Shown here: positions 15,377-23,749 of the stretch, piece after piece | Position numbering within the stretch: the first letter of the stretch is position 1 | How the letters are laid out: each line of letters opens with the position of its first letter | NCBI GenBank assembly: GCA_002422045.1 | Contig: DITG01000101.1 | Span: 1 to 30,370, forward strand | Source: Acholeplasmataceae bacterium UBA6190 | GTDB taxonomy: Bacteria > Bacillota_I > Bacilli_A > Acholeplasmatales > Acholeplasmataceae | DNA: 30,370 nucleotides | Reading direction: 5' to 3' | Notes under the pieces: generated by a model | What the model saw: only the letters and a program-made list of their open reading frames with translations | Database searches by the model: none | Told to the model about the DNA's origin: nothing | Made by a program: the position numbers and the translations under genes

Positions 15377-15854
15377 ATTGCATCGTTTGAATAACCAGTT
15401 GAATGAATGAAAATGACAGCATAGCATAGATTGAAACATGCAAGATAAAACTTAATCCCAGTTCATGCTTTTGATAATACGTGACTCTGTATGACAGATA
15501 AACAGGGATGATCATGAGCACGTGAATCAGGAAGAAAAATTCAGGGATCAAACCACCTTGACGATCGTTAGGATGAATATATCTAGCAATCATGATAATG
15601 GTATGCAGATCGGTCATGATCCAAAACAAGAGATGATTTTTAATCCAATCCTTCTTGATGAATTCTCTTTTGCCCATCTGATGAATACTGATGTGTGTCA
15701 AAGTCAGCAAGATGATGACAATACCTGCGAAATAGATGAACATATGCAAGATCCTCATCGATAGAAACATCGTCATTAGCCATACATTGGATGCAATCAT
15801 GATGATGAAAACGAAAGCTGCAATACCAGAAAAAATCCAGTCATTCTTTCGCAT
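15375..15854 (-). CDS. Multi-pass membrane protein, unknown function
   Basis: A 159-residue protein with five predicted helices and short loops. There are several His in or near helices (HMF, HIS-I-H, LHT), but no recognised heme or metal motif and no family I can name. The start at 15854 is preferred: AAGGTG lies upstream, whereas the earlier in-frame ATG at 15881 overlaps the -10 box (TATAAT, 15885-15880) of its own promoter. Monocistronic, convergent with the small membrane protein. Confidence 0.75.
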   Translation of the reverse strand: MRKNDWIFSGIAAFVFIIMIASNVWLMTMFLSMRILHMFIYFAGIVIILLTLTHISIHQMGKREFIKKDWIKNHLLFWIMTDLHTIIMIARYIHPNDRQGGLIPEFFFLIHVLMIIPVYLSYRVTYYQKHELGLSFILHVSIYAMLSFSFIQLVIQTMQ

Positions 15855-15918
15855 GTTTAGAACACCTTCTTTCACTTTCATTATACAGCGAATCCAAAAA
15901 CAGATTCTTTTTCAGATT

Positions 15919-15945
15919 AAAAAAGCACCCGTAAAAGGTGCTTTT
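15919..15945 (-). terminator. Terminator of fabV
   Basis: AAAAGCACC, 7-base loop, GGTGCTTTT and more T, six bases past the fabV stop. Confidence 0.9.
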
Positions 15946-15951
15946 GTGTGA

Positions 15952-17145
15952 TTATTCAGGTTGTAACAAGGATAAAGATTCCATATCGACATCAGCTTCG
16001 TAATCAATACCTTCAAACTGGAATCCGTGAATCTGATGAAAATCCTTGAGGAATTTTTGTGTACCGGAAAGTTCAAAAAGTGATTCGTCCGAATGTGTTT
16101 GCATCAATTCTGCTGTTTCTTTTTGAATCTTCTCATCCATTTCGAGATGATCAAGTCTGATCCGCTTCAAATGGTCTGTGATACGCTTATTGCCGTAGAC
16201 CATGTCTTTATAGAGTCTGTATTTGTGCTCAAGTATGGATTCATGCACACCATATTTGGTCATGACTTCAAACAGGCAAGATACATAGATGGGCATTTTG
16301 GGGATGAAGACACTGGCTTTGGTCACAACCGCTTTGGATGAGGAAATCAGTGCTTCACCGTTGTATTTCTGAGATAAATGCTGATTCATGGTTTTGGCTT
16401 GATTTTCTAAGTCTTCTTTCGCTTTACCCAAGGTACCCCCACGATAGATGGTATCTGTGATGGTGCCACCGATATAGGTATATGAGATGGTTTTGACACC
16501 AGGGCTCAGGACTCCTCTTTGATCGAGATATTCCACCCAATGTCTCCAGTCAGAACCGCCCATGACAAAAACTGTCTCTTCAGTTTCTAATTCTGTTGCG
16601 GGTTGAATGGTTAAGTCTTTGATGGATAAATCAGCAATGTCGATGGTTTTGCCTTCTGCAGGCAATCCAATCGTCTTGATGTGGGATTTGATGATATTGC
16701 CTGTCGCTTCATCTTTTCTTGCACCCGCAGCGAGTGAATAGATGACAAGATCAACAGATCCAACTGTTTTTTGAATATAGTCTGCAACATTTTGTTTCAT
16801 TTCAGTCGAAAAGGCATCGCCCACAAAGTCTTTATGGATGTTGCCCGTTTCTTTGGCATATTGCTGAAAATAGATATTGTTCCACCATCCTGCTGTACCC
16901 GTTCTATTTTGTCTGGGTGCGGTTTCAAAGGAAACGTTGATGGTATTCGCATTGGCCATGAAGGCTAGTGCGATGCGTGATCCTAGTCCATATCCTGATG
17001 ATCCACCAATGATCAATACATTTTTAGGACCCTTGAAAGGTTGAAATGTCTTGATTTGATTGACCTGTTCTTCAATGTACTTCTTGCATCCGAGCGGATG
17101 AGCATTCATGAAGATGTTGGAGCGTATGGAAGGTTTGATGTCCAT
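15952..17145 (-). CDS. fabV: FabV-type trans-2-enoyl-ACP/CoA reductase
   Basis: Reduces trans-2-enoyl thioesters with NADH, the last step of each fatty-acid elongation cycle (enoyl-ACP) or of crotonyl-CoA-type reduction (TER). At 397 residues it has full family length. The nucleotide-binding motif is GGSSGYGLGSR (47-57), FETAPRQNRTGTAGWWNN is at 73-90, and the catalytic pair is Tyr234 and Lys243 in the Y-x8-K spacing that separates FabV/TER from FabI. The Shine-Dalgarno is GAGGT eight bases before the ATG. No other fatty-acid gene is near. Whether the substrate is an ACP or CoA ester is not decided by sequence. Confidence 0.95.
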   Translation of the reverse strand: MDIKPSIRSNIFMNAHPLGCKKYIEEQVNQIKTFQPFKGPKNVLIIGGSSGYGLGSRIALAFMANANTINVSFETAPRQNRTGTAGWWNNIYFQQYAKETGNIHKDFVGDAFSTEMKQNVADYIQKTVGSVDLVIYSLAAGARKDEATGNIIKSHIKTIGLPAEGKTIDIADLSIKDLTIQPATELETEETVFVMGGSDWRHWVEYLDQRGVLSPGVKTISYTYIGGTITDTIYRGGTLGKAKEDLENQAKTMNQHLSQKYNGEALISSSKAVVTKASVFIPKMPIYVSCLFEVMTKYGVHESILEHKYRLYKDMVYGNKRITDHLKRIRLDHLEMDEKIQKETAELMQTHSDESLFELSGTQKFLKDFHQIHGFQFEGIDYEADVDMESLSLLQPE

Positions 17146-17195
17146 GTGATTACCTCTTTAATAATATTTTGAATATCCAATCATTAATCTATCAC

Positions 17196-17224
17196 ATTAT
17201 AACATGACTTTGGAAAACACAAAA
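17196..17224 (-). promoter_or_regulatory. Extended -10 promoter of fabV
   Basis: TTTTGT, spacer 17, TATAAT at 17201-17196 with TG one base upstream. Confidence 0.6.
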
Positions 17225-17372
17225 GAACTTTATCTTTTTCAGTGTGAATTCGAAATATCTTTGAATTATTTGTATCAATCAAAGTGATGCATCTATTCAA
17301 CAACACTTTATCTTTTATACGTAGAGTGTATCTCAATTTCATGTTATCATGGTGATGAAAGGATTGATTCCA

Positions 17373-17888
17373 ATGAACAAACAAACTCAGTTTCATCATG
17401 ATGAACTATTCATCCGAAACGCTGTGATTACTGATGCTCCTATCATTCTTGATTTTATCAAGGCTCTTGCTGTCTATGAACATTTAGAAGATCGTGTGAC
17501 TGCAACCATTGATAAAATCACACACTCTCTATTCGAACGAAAAGATGCAGAAGTGATCATCGGTGAGTATCAAGGACAACCTGTTGCATTCGCACTCTTT
17601 TTTCATAATTATTCGACTTTCTTAGGTCAAGCCAATCTGTTTCTTGAAGATCTTTATGTTCATGAAGCCTATCGAGGTCATGGATTTGGTCAAAAGATGC
17701 TATCTCATATTGCTAAAATCGCTTTAGAAAGACAGTGTGCACGACTGGACTGGTGGTGCTTGGATTGGAATACTTCTGCTATTGAATTTTACAAACGCAT
17801 GGGTGCGATTCATTTGAAAGAATGGACCGTATTCAGAGTCCAAGATGAAGCATTGAAACAACTTGCTGAAATCAATCAAAAAGGGTAA
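17373..17888 (+). CDS. GNAT acetyltransferase, SSAT/thialysine acetyltransferase-like
   Basis: A 171-residue GNAT protein close to the spermidine/spermine or thialysine N-acetyltransferase group: FFHNYSTFLGQANLFLEDLYV, the acetyl-CoA loop YRGHGFGQKML, then ARLDWWCLDWNTSAIEFYKRMGA and EWTVFR. These segments are highly typical of that group, which acetylates polyamines, thialysine or related amines. The start at 17373 is chosen for AAAGGA nine bases upstream; the in-frame ATG at 17349 overlaps a possible extended -10 (TGtTATCAT). The 3' end lies in a palindromic terminator shared with the convergent guanylate kinase gene. Confidence 0.9.
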   Translation: MNKQTQFHHDELFIRNAVITDAPIILDFIKALAVYEHLEDRVTATIDKITHSLFERKDAEVIIGEYQGQPVAFALFFHNYSTFLGQANLFLEDLYVHEAYRGHGFGQKMLSHIAKIALERQCARLDWWCLDWNTSAIEFYKRMGAIHLKEWTVFRVQDEALKQLAEINQKG

Positions 17889-17905
17889 AATTTTACCCTT
17901 TTTTT
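17878..17905. terminator. Bidirectional palindromic terminator containing two stop codons
   Basis: A perfect 26-base palindrome (AAAAAGGGTAAAA and its complement) followed by T in either direction. The TAA of the plus-strand acetyltransferase gene and the TAA of the minus-strand kinase gene are mirror-image parts of the stem. Confidence 0.92.
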
Positions 17906-18444
17906 GTCGTTTGATTCAAATATGCCTGATACTTCTGATCAATTTGCTTGGCGAGCTGATCCAAAGATTCAGTTTCATTTTGAGCGATATGATCAATTCT
18001 TTTGAGTTGATGGGTATGAAAGACTTTTCGATCGAACTCAATCCGCTCCATAACAATATCTGATGCATCGCCTCTTTGTAACATACGCTTGGTTCTGAGT
18101 GCTTCACTGGCTTGCACATAAACGACGTAGACTTGCTCCTGCAAAGCATCGATCAAGGTATTTGCACCATTCGGTTCTACAATGACAACTCCTTCGTCTC
18201 TGACATCTTGTTTTTGGATGCCGTAACAGTGACCATGATAGGTTGCCGATTCGACAAAACCGCCATGCTCTTGGAGCAAATGAAATTGATCTGGATTTAA
18301 AAAGTGATAGTCGACGCCATCTTTTTCATGCATGCGTGGCGAACGTGTCGTTGTTGTGATGCATTTTGAATATCCGTAGTGTTGATATAAAATTTTAGCG
18401 AGTTCTGTTTTTCCACTGGCGCTTGCGCCAACAAGTACAATCAT
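17893..18444 (-). CDS. Guanylate kinase-like protein
   Basis: Predicted to phosphorylate GMP to GDP with ATP. The 183-residue protein has a P-loop GASASGKTE (6-14), the GMP-binding signature TTTTRSPRMHEKDGVDYHFL (31-50), FVESATYHGHCYGI (63-76) and a lid-like RTKRMLQRGD. It is somewhat shorter and less canonical than housekeeping Gmk (usual start LSGPSGVGKGT), so it may be a second, divergent copy. The Shine-Dalgarno GGAG is six bases upstream. Whether another gmk exists elsewhere cannot be seen. Confidence 0.86.
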   Translation of the reverse strand: MIVLVGASASGKTELAKILYQHYGYSKCITTTTRSPRMHEKDGVDYHFLNPDQFHLLQEHGGFVESATYHGHCYGIQKQDVRDEGVVIVEPNGANTLIDALQEQVYVVYVQASEALRTKRMLQRGDASDIVMERIEFDRKVFHTHQLKRIDHIAQNETESLDQLAKQIDQKYQAYLNQTTKKG

Positions 18445-18513
18445 AAGTTCTCCATGTCACACATATTCTTCATCTATTTTAACACCAAATTTCATCAATG
18501 GATTCATGAGAAT

Positions 18514-18540
18514 AAAAAAAGACATTCGATGTCTTTTTTT
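18514..18540. terminator. Symmetric terminator after the small basic gene
   Basis: AAAAAAAGACAT-TCG-ATGTCTTTTTTT. It can end the minus-strand small basic gene and would also stop plus-strand transcripts. Confidence 0.8.
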
Positions 18541-18543
18541 ATA

Positions 18544-18654
18544 TTAGTCTTTGACAATTTTGTTGCGGATGATCTTTTTTCCAGCCATTTTAGCTTTTTT
18601 GAGCTGGTTCTTTTTCAAGTGCTTGCCCTTATAATTTTTTTGCATCATTTGCAT
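18544..18654 (-). CDS. Tiny, highly basic protein (36 residues)
   Basis: ATG at 18654, TAA at 18544-18546. About 13 of 36 residues are Lys, with one Arg and one His against a single Asp, in a pattern such as KGKHLKKNQLKKAKMAGKK. This would suit binding to RNA or the ribosome, but I do not recognise a family. Signals are good: AAGGAG ten bases before the ATG, extended -10 TGgTATAAT at 18693-18685, and a terminator three bases past the stop. It is therefore a self-contained transcription unit rather than a chance ORF. Confidence 0.65.
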   Translation of the reverse strand: MQMMQKNYKGKHLKKNQLKKAKMAGKKIIRNKIVKD

Positions 18655-18684
18655 AGTTTGAGTGCTCCTTTTCTTTCCAAAAGT

Positions 18685-18693
18685 ATTATACCA
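18685..18693 (-). promoter_or_regulatory. Extended -10 promoter of the small basic gene
   Basis: TGG-TATAAT on the minus strand, 31 bases upstream of the ATG; no strong -35. Confidence 0.6.
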
Positions 18694-18778
18694 CAGTCAC
18701 TTTTAAAAATGATGCTATGAGAATGATGAAATATACATATTTGTATGAAGTCTCTCAAAAACTGTAAGATTCACAATG

Positions 18779-18810
18779 AAAAAGTGGCAGTCATTTGATG
18801 ACTTGCCACT
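18779..18810 (-). terminator. Terminator of the interrupted membrane-protein gene
   Basis: AGTGGCAAGTCA and TGACTGCCACT pair with one bulged A, loop about five bases, followed by TTTTT, 17 bases beyond the stop. Confidence 0.82.
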
Positions 18811-18826
18811 GATTGAGCTATGTGTG

Positions 18827-19732
18827 TTATTTTTTAAGTGCTTCGATATCTTTCTTGATTTGACCAAGCGTCTGTTTGTAAATCTGTTTCCAAGAAACTC
18901 CTAGGGAAATCAGTGTGAAAAGGACAGAAAATGTCATATCTTTGATGAAAGCTGCTCTGATACCATCCACTGCGAGATAATCACTGAACAAAACATTGTA
19001 ATACATAGCATCGCTATAGTATACATAAAACATGAATCCTGGTGCTAGAATCAGTGAAATGATCGCAATCAAGATCATCACATAGGATCCTTTTTGTGCT
19101 CCACCTTTTTTAAATCCGTAAAATGCAGCAAGTGGTATGAGCATGAACAACCATGCCGAATAGATACCTGTAAAAACCAGTAAAATAATCGATGGAATCA
19201 GTCCAATCACTCCTCCGACCATGGCCAGCACGATACTTTGAATCAAATGTTCCTTAGATTTCCCTTCGGTCTCAAGATGTGTCGATACTTTGTTGATGAA
19301 CGCATCAACACATGCTTCATGAACGTGAAGTACTGCACCTTTGACATTTCGAGTACCATCTGTTTCCTTAAGCCCACAATAAGGACAATAATCCAATGAT
19401 TTTAAACCCTGTGCTTCAAATGTGCTCGTCAATTGATCAAGAAATAGATTCACTTTTTCAATATTCTTGAAATTGGCTTGAGAGAGAAAAGCATTGTCCA
19501 TCAGTCCGATAGATTCCGGAACAAACCCTTTAAATTTGACTGCTTTCGCAATCGCTTTCCTAGACTATTTGTTGAGTGCTTGATTGAACACAAACAATAA
19601 CATTGGTATTGCAACAATTGCTCCAGGGATTTTATATGAAGTCAATGTTACTTCATATCCCTTGTAATGACGCGATAAAACACCTGACTGCTCTTGAAAT
19701 CCAAGTTGGGCAGCCAATTTTTCTAGATTCAT
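18827..19732 (-). pseudogene. Zinc-ribbon membrane protein gene interrupted by an in-frame TAG
   Basis: Reading starts at an ATG (19732) with an excellent GGGAGGA six bases upstream, runs 55 codons to a TAG at 19567-19565, then stays open in the same frame for 245 more codons to the stop at 18827. No frameshift is needed, so one base substitution accounts for it. The upstream part has one hydrophobic segment. The downstream part contains CPYCG followed by HVHEAC (a treble-clef-like Cys/His metal site) and four or five helices, and ends in a Lys-rich tail. An internal ATG at 19501 could give a 224-residue product but lacks a good Shine-Dalgarno. No family recognised. Real nonsense mutation, sequencing error and readthrough are all possible. 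Confidence 0.75.
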
Positions 19733-19923
19733 GATATTCCTCCCAATTTATGCTCATTTTAAAAATGATATCATGGAAAGCCACTGAATTCAACACATAA
19801 TGGGTAGAAATTAATGGCCATCAGCGTGGATACTTAGCGATTGTTTTGTGTCTCAGAGTAACCGAAAAAGAAACGTGTTGGTTGTCTCATTCATGTGTCG
19901 CTATTTCATTCAAGAACTCAATA

Positions 19924-20640
19924 CTATTTCTTATATTCGCTAGTCTTATATTCAATTTCATCTCTATGATCATAGGTGCGCATGAATAAAAAAGATAATT
20001 CAGCAGCATCAAATTCTGGAAAATGGAGAGATAAATCAGGAAACTCTTGATTGGTCAAAGCATAATTAACGTTTGCAACATATGTTTGCTGAATGATAAA
20101 GTTAACCTCACCATTGTCATAAATACTTTGAAAACCCATAAGCATCACGAATTCATGATTCAAGAAATAAACCTGATTCAACTCGACAGCTTCAATATAT
20201 GATTTAACATGTTGTTCGGAAGCCATATGACTGACAAAATCAATATCTAAGACATTTTTGTATACAAGATGCCCTTCAACAATGCTAGCAGTCCATATCT
20301 CTTGATTGATCATCATGTGTTTCACATATGCACGCTTCAAAGTTGTCGGTTCTACGCTTTCTTCGATGATGACAAAGTTCGGATCTCTGTCGGATATTAT
20401 TTGAGCTTGTTCACTGTTGATTTCACCTAATAGATGAGGCATCAGATATAAAGTCATTGTGATTTCGTTGATGTTGAATGGAAACTGACTGTCATACGTA
20501 AATGAACCCTTTGCAACAAAATCTGATGAAATCATCGAGTATCCTATCGGGCGAGATTGGATATAAATCACACGACTGCAACTCATCAAAAACGATATCA
20601 AGATGAACAATAAACTCGATAAAACTAATTTTCCTTTCAT
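19924..20640 (-). CDS. Lipoprotein, unknown function
   Basis: A 238-residue predicted lipoprotein: Lys start, hydrophobic stretch 5-18, and lipobox LMSC with Cys21 as the lipidated residue, so it should be anchored on the outer face of the cell membrane. The mature part is acidic, with beta-strand-like alternation and no recognised domain. The Shine-Dalgarno is AGGGGGAT. Its ATG overlaps by four bases (ATGA) the stop of a possible 37-codon ORF upstream. No terminator was found after it. Confidence 0.8.
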   Translation of the reverse strand: MKGKLVLSSLLFILISFLMSCSRVIYIQSRPIGYSMISSDFVAKGSFTYDSQFPFNINEITMTLYLMPHLLGEINSEQAQIISDRDPNFVIIEESVEPTTLKRAYVKHMMINQEIWTASIVEGHLVYKNVLDIDFVSHMASEQHVKSYIEAVELNQVYFLNHEFVMLMGFQSIYDNGEVNFIIQQTYVANVNYALTNQEFPDLSLHFPEFDAAELSFLFMRTYDHRDEIEYKTSEYKK

Positions 20641-20750
20641 GTTATCCCCCTAATTGAATGAATAGGTTTTTTTAGGTCAAAAACATCATCACATGAATTG
20701 CCATATGATCTTAAATACTTCTTCATTTTGCTTATGGAAATACGAGTCAT
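20637..20750 (-). CDS. Possible 37-residue ORF coupled to the lipoprotein gene
   Basis: ATG at 20750 follows AGAAAGGG by six bases. The frame runs 37 codons and ends in a TGA that overlaps the lipoprotein ATG. The peptide begins MTRISISKMKKYLRSYG, is basic at the start, has one Cys, and has no signal or membrane segment. The coupling geometry is what supports it; composition does not. It might regulate translation of the lipoprotein or be chance. Confidence 0.35.
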   Translation of the reverse strand: MTRISISKMKKYLRSYGNSCDDVFDLKKPIHSIRGIT

Positions 20751-20807
20751 CAGAAACCCTTTCTCAAAAGATTGATATGAAATGCATAATAATCAATTCC
20801 AAATCAA

Positions 20808-22607
20808 TCATGACTCTAACTGGTACGCGATGATGTCATCAATAATTCTCGATATTTCATCAATGACTTCAGTTAATGTCTGATCTGTGGTCAAATCGAC
20901 ACCCACCATTTTCGCCAGTTCAAGCGGTGTTTTCGTACCGCCTGCTTTCAATACCTGAATCCATACTTGGGGCTCAATGACACGATTTTCGATCAATCTC
21001 GATACTTTCGTGCCTAATGTAAGTCCTGCGGAATATGTGTATGGATATAGACCCATGAAATAATGGGGTTGTCTCATCCAAGTCAGTCCAGCCCAATCAG
21101 GGATTTCAACCGCATCTCCCCAGAATTTTCTTAGAACATCCAGTTTGATGTTCTTTAAAATGTGAGCTGACAGGGGTTGTTTCTGATCGACTTTCTGATA
21201 CACTTCTCTTTGGAATGCTGCTTCAAGCAAATGAGTTACAAAATTATGATAATAGGTTCTTGAAATCATGACTGACTTGATCCAAGTCTTTTCTCGATCT
21301 GTTTTCGCTTTCTTGATCAAGTGGTTTGCCATCAGTAACTCATTGGTCGTAGAAGGTGCTTCGACAAAATACATCGAAGGTCTTGTATTCAAGATACTTT
21401 GATTGCTGTTGGCATATTGGAAATGTCCGGCATGACCGATTTCATGAGCCAAAACCATGACTTCATCCATATGACCGTTCCAATTGATTAAAATATAGGA
21501 GGAAGCTCCATACGGTGAGGAACAAAAGCCACCGGTCGATTTGCCTTGATTTTGCGGGAAATCGATCCAACGTTCTTCGAATGCACGTCTGACAATGTGA
21601 TTGTATTCACTGCCCAGAATAGAAAGTCCTTCGATCAGTAATGCTTTGGATTCATCAATGGTCACCGATGGTTCAAATTGAGGATCAAATGCAATCTTCA
21701 AATCTGCATAGGTCATTTTGTCGAGTCCATGGACTTTCTTAAGTAAAAGTGCATATTTTCTCATGGCTGGTGCAAGTTTTCCCATGATCAAGTCAATTTG
21801 ACGATCCATGAAATCCTTGGTCACCTTTTGATCATAGAGTAAAAAATCGAACACACTCGGATATCCTCTGAGCTCAGACATGATTTTTTCTTTTTGAACA
21901 TGTGCTTGATAATTGCTGGCAAAGCCGTGTTGGTACTCTGAAAGTTTCTGATAGAATGTCTCATACGCTGTTCTTCTGACTGTTGAGTTTTCTTCATGCT
22001 CATATTCATTTTCAAAGCGTGTGAATGAATTAGGATAGGTGATGCCACCGACAACAAAATCGTTAAATTTCATGTCAGCCAATTTGAAACGGTTATAGTT
22101 GATGTATGAAGCATTGAGGACTGGCGATAAGGCAACCAAGGCTTTTTCAACTTCTGGACTTAATGCGTGTTTCTTATCTTCGATGATGTCCAATAGAAAA
22201 TAACGGTTACTTTCGCTCACTGTCGAAGCTTCTTGTAACAATTCATCTGGAATCTGTTTCAATTCATTCGTTAAAAAGGCTAGTTTTTTCGAAATACCTT
22301 GAAAACGAATCATCTGTTTTCCTTGACGCATCTGATTTTCTTCAGAGATGGAATCTGTACTGGCTTGCAGTGAACCATATGCACCAATTCTAGAAAGTCT
22401 TGCTTGAATATCTTGATACATGGTGAGTGCTTCATCAATCAACGCCTTGGATTTGAGTTGGTTCTCAAACTTTAGGCAAAAAGAGTCAACATCCTTTTCA
22501 ACTTGATCGAACGCCTCTTGATAGTGTGATTCTTGCTTGAATAGATTGGTCATATCCCAAGTATGTCTTACATCGAGTTCATGACGCTTTGGTAATTGCT
22601 TTTTCAT
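20808..22607 (-). CDS. pepF: Oligoendopeptidase F (M3 family)
   Basis: A cytosolic zinc metallopeptidase that cuts short peptides. The 599-residue protein matches the PepF family length. The zinc site is HEIGHAGHF with His388, Glu389 and His392; the third ligand Glu lies in the following VEAPSTTNELLM. The C-terminal stretch PHYFMGLYPYTYSAGLTLG is typical of PepF. The Shine-Dalgarno is AAAGGGG seven bases upstream, and an extended -10 TGcTATAAT lies at 22636-22628. It is transcribed alone, after the phosphatase terminator. Confidence 0.96.
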   Translation of the reverse strand: MKKQLPKRHELDVRHTWDMTNLFKQESHYQEAFDQVEKDVDSFCLKFENQLKSKALIDEALTMYQDIQARLSRIGAYGSLQASTDSISEENQMRQGKQMIRFQGISKKLAFLTNELKQIPDELLQEASTVSESNRYFLLDIIEDKKHALSPEVEKALVALSPVLNASYINYNRFKLADMKFNDFVVGGITYPNSFTRFENEYEHEENSTVRRTAYETFYQKLSEYQHGFASNYQAHVQKEKIMSELRGYPSVFDFLLYDQKVTKDFMDRQIDLIMGKLAPAMRKYALLLKKVHGLDKMTYADLKIAFDPQFEPSVTIDESKALLIEGLSILGSEYNHIVRRAFEERWIDFPQNQGKSTGGFCSSPYGASSYILINWNGHMDEVMVLAHEIGHAGHFQYANSNQSILNTRPSMYFVEAPSTTNELLMANHLIKKAKTDREKTWIKSVMISRTYYHNFVTHLLEAAFQREVYQKVDQKQPLSAHILKNIKLDVLRKFWGDAVEIPDWAGLTWMRQPHYFMGLYPYTYSAGLTLGTKVSRLIENRVIEPQVWIQVLKAGGTKTPLELAKMVGVDLTTDQTLTEVIDEISRIIDDIIAYQLES

Positions 22608-22627
22608 ATAATCGCCCCTTTAGAAAA

Positions 22628-22636
22628 ATTATAGCA
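22628..22636 (-). promoter_or_regulatory. Extended -10 promoter of pepF
   Basis: TGC-TATAAT on the minus strand, about 20 bases before the ATG; -35 not clear. Confidence 0.6.
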
Positions 22637-22659
22637 TGCTTTGATGACAGTAGATGATT

Positions 22660-22698
22660 TTCAATAAAAATAAAAAGGATTTACAAACGAAATCCTTT
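22660..22698 (-). terminator. Terminator of the phosphatase gene
   Basis: AAAGGATTT, loop CGTTTGT, AAATCCTTT, then TTATTTTTATTG on the minus strand. Confidence 0.85.
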
Positions 22699-22738
22699 GA
22701 TAATGATGTTGCTTGATACTTTAATCATCCTAATAAGT

Positions 22739-23452
22739 TTACAAATCGAATACCAATACATTCAATTCCTTGGACACTTCCACAAATCTGTCGATCAAGA
22801 TTTTTCCAGGTAGATAGATCGGATCAAAAAACTCTGGATGTTCATCGTGCATCTTTTGATAATCTCTTCTTTCAGGATGTCTGATGGAAGATACTCTGTG
22901 ATGACCAGCAACAACCGTCTTACCTGGAACTGGCATCATATTGACTTCATAACTCCAAACAAAGTCACGAAGAGAAGCTTTACGCCAATCCTCGAGATTG
23001 GGATTCACGCCACCGTGAACAAAAATATAATCGTTGATTTCAAGATATAGTGGTAGTGATTTCAGCCAATTGAGCAAATCAGGATAGTTTTTTTCTATTC
23101 TTTCTTTGTATACTTTCAAATCATCTTCGTATGCCAATTCATGATCTACAAATGATGACAATGTTGCAAACAATCCGTTATGATTGATGTTGAAACGCGT
23201 GCGTTCGAAGTTGCCTTCTAAAAATTCAACCATGAAATAATCATGGTTTCCCAAAAGAATAGTCGCTTTATCTGCTTGGTTCAAACGATACAAATACTCA
23301 AACACTTCTTTCGATTCACTGCCACGATCAAACATATCACCGATGATGAGTAGGTGATGATTTGGGTTTTCTTCATCATAATTTGCTTTTTTCAATGAAT
23401 CGATTAAGACTTTGTAGTGACCATGAATATCACTGGTAACGAAATATTTCAT
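22739..23452 (-). CDS. PPP-family metallophosphatase (Ser/Thr phosphatase or ApaH/PrpE-like)
   Basis: A 237-residue calcineurin-like phosphoesterase of the PPP type. All five metal motifs are visible: SDIHGH (7-12), GDMFDRG (38-44), GNHD (68-71), VHGG in mid-protein and GHHRVS later. It may dephosphorylate Ser/Thr or Tyr phosphoproteins or cleave dinucleoside polyphosphates; sequence alone does not separate these. The start at 23452 is chosen because AAAAGGA lies eight bases upstream; the upstream in-frame ATG at 23470 has no such site. A promoter with extended -10 is at 23507-23499. Confidence 0.9.
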   Translation of the reverse strand: MKYFVTSDIHGHYKVLIDSLKKANYDEENPNHHLLIIGDMFDRGSESKEVFEYLYRLNQADKATILLGNHDYFMVEFLEGNFERTRFNINHNGLFATLSSFVDHELAYEDDLKVYKERIEKNYPDLLNWLKSLPLYLEINDYIFVHGGVNPNLEDWRKASLRDFVWSYEVNMMPVPGKTVVAGHHRVSSIRHPERRDYQKMHDEHPEFFDPIYLPGKILIDRFVEVSKELNVLVFDL

Positions 23453-23498
23453 TGTTTTGATCCTTTTCATATCATTTTGACTTTAGGGTTATAACAGT

Positions 23499-23507
23499 AT
23501 TATAACA
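23499..23507 (-). promoter_or_regulatory. Extended -10 promoter of the phosphatase gene
   Basis: TGT-TATAAT on the minus strand, divergent from the transporter promoter. The flanking GTTATAAC sequence is repeated (GTTATAACAGTATTATAAC). Confidence 0.55.
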
Positions 23508-23644
23508 AACATTTTTCTTTCTCAATCAAAAATGGACCCATGCGCTTTCAAATGATCATCCGCTTCTGAAAGAGGTAAGTTGTCTTTGTTTTCTATGCTC
23601 ATGAAAACACATCTTATTGGATGATGAGTTATGCTTATGCCTTA

Positions 23645-23673
23645 TAGACTCAAGGTTCAAACCATGCTATAAT
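23645..23673 (+). promoter_or_regulatory. Promoter of the YfcC-like transporter gene
   Basis: TAGACT at 23645-23650, spacer 17, extended -10 TGcTATAAT ending 23673. It leaves a leader of about 70 bases in which I see no riboswitch. Confidence 0.6.
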
Positions 23674-23749
23674 AACCCCAAAGAACACGAAGTGCAGAAC
23701 TATGGTATTGATTCATCATCATGATATTAATTAACTATGGAGGATCTCA

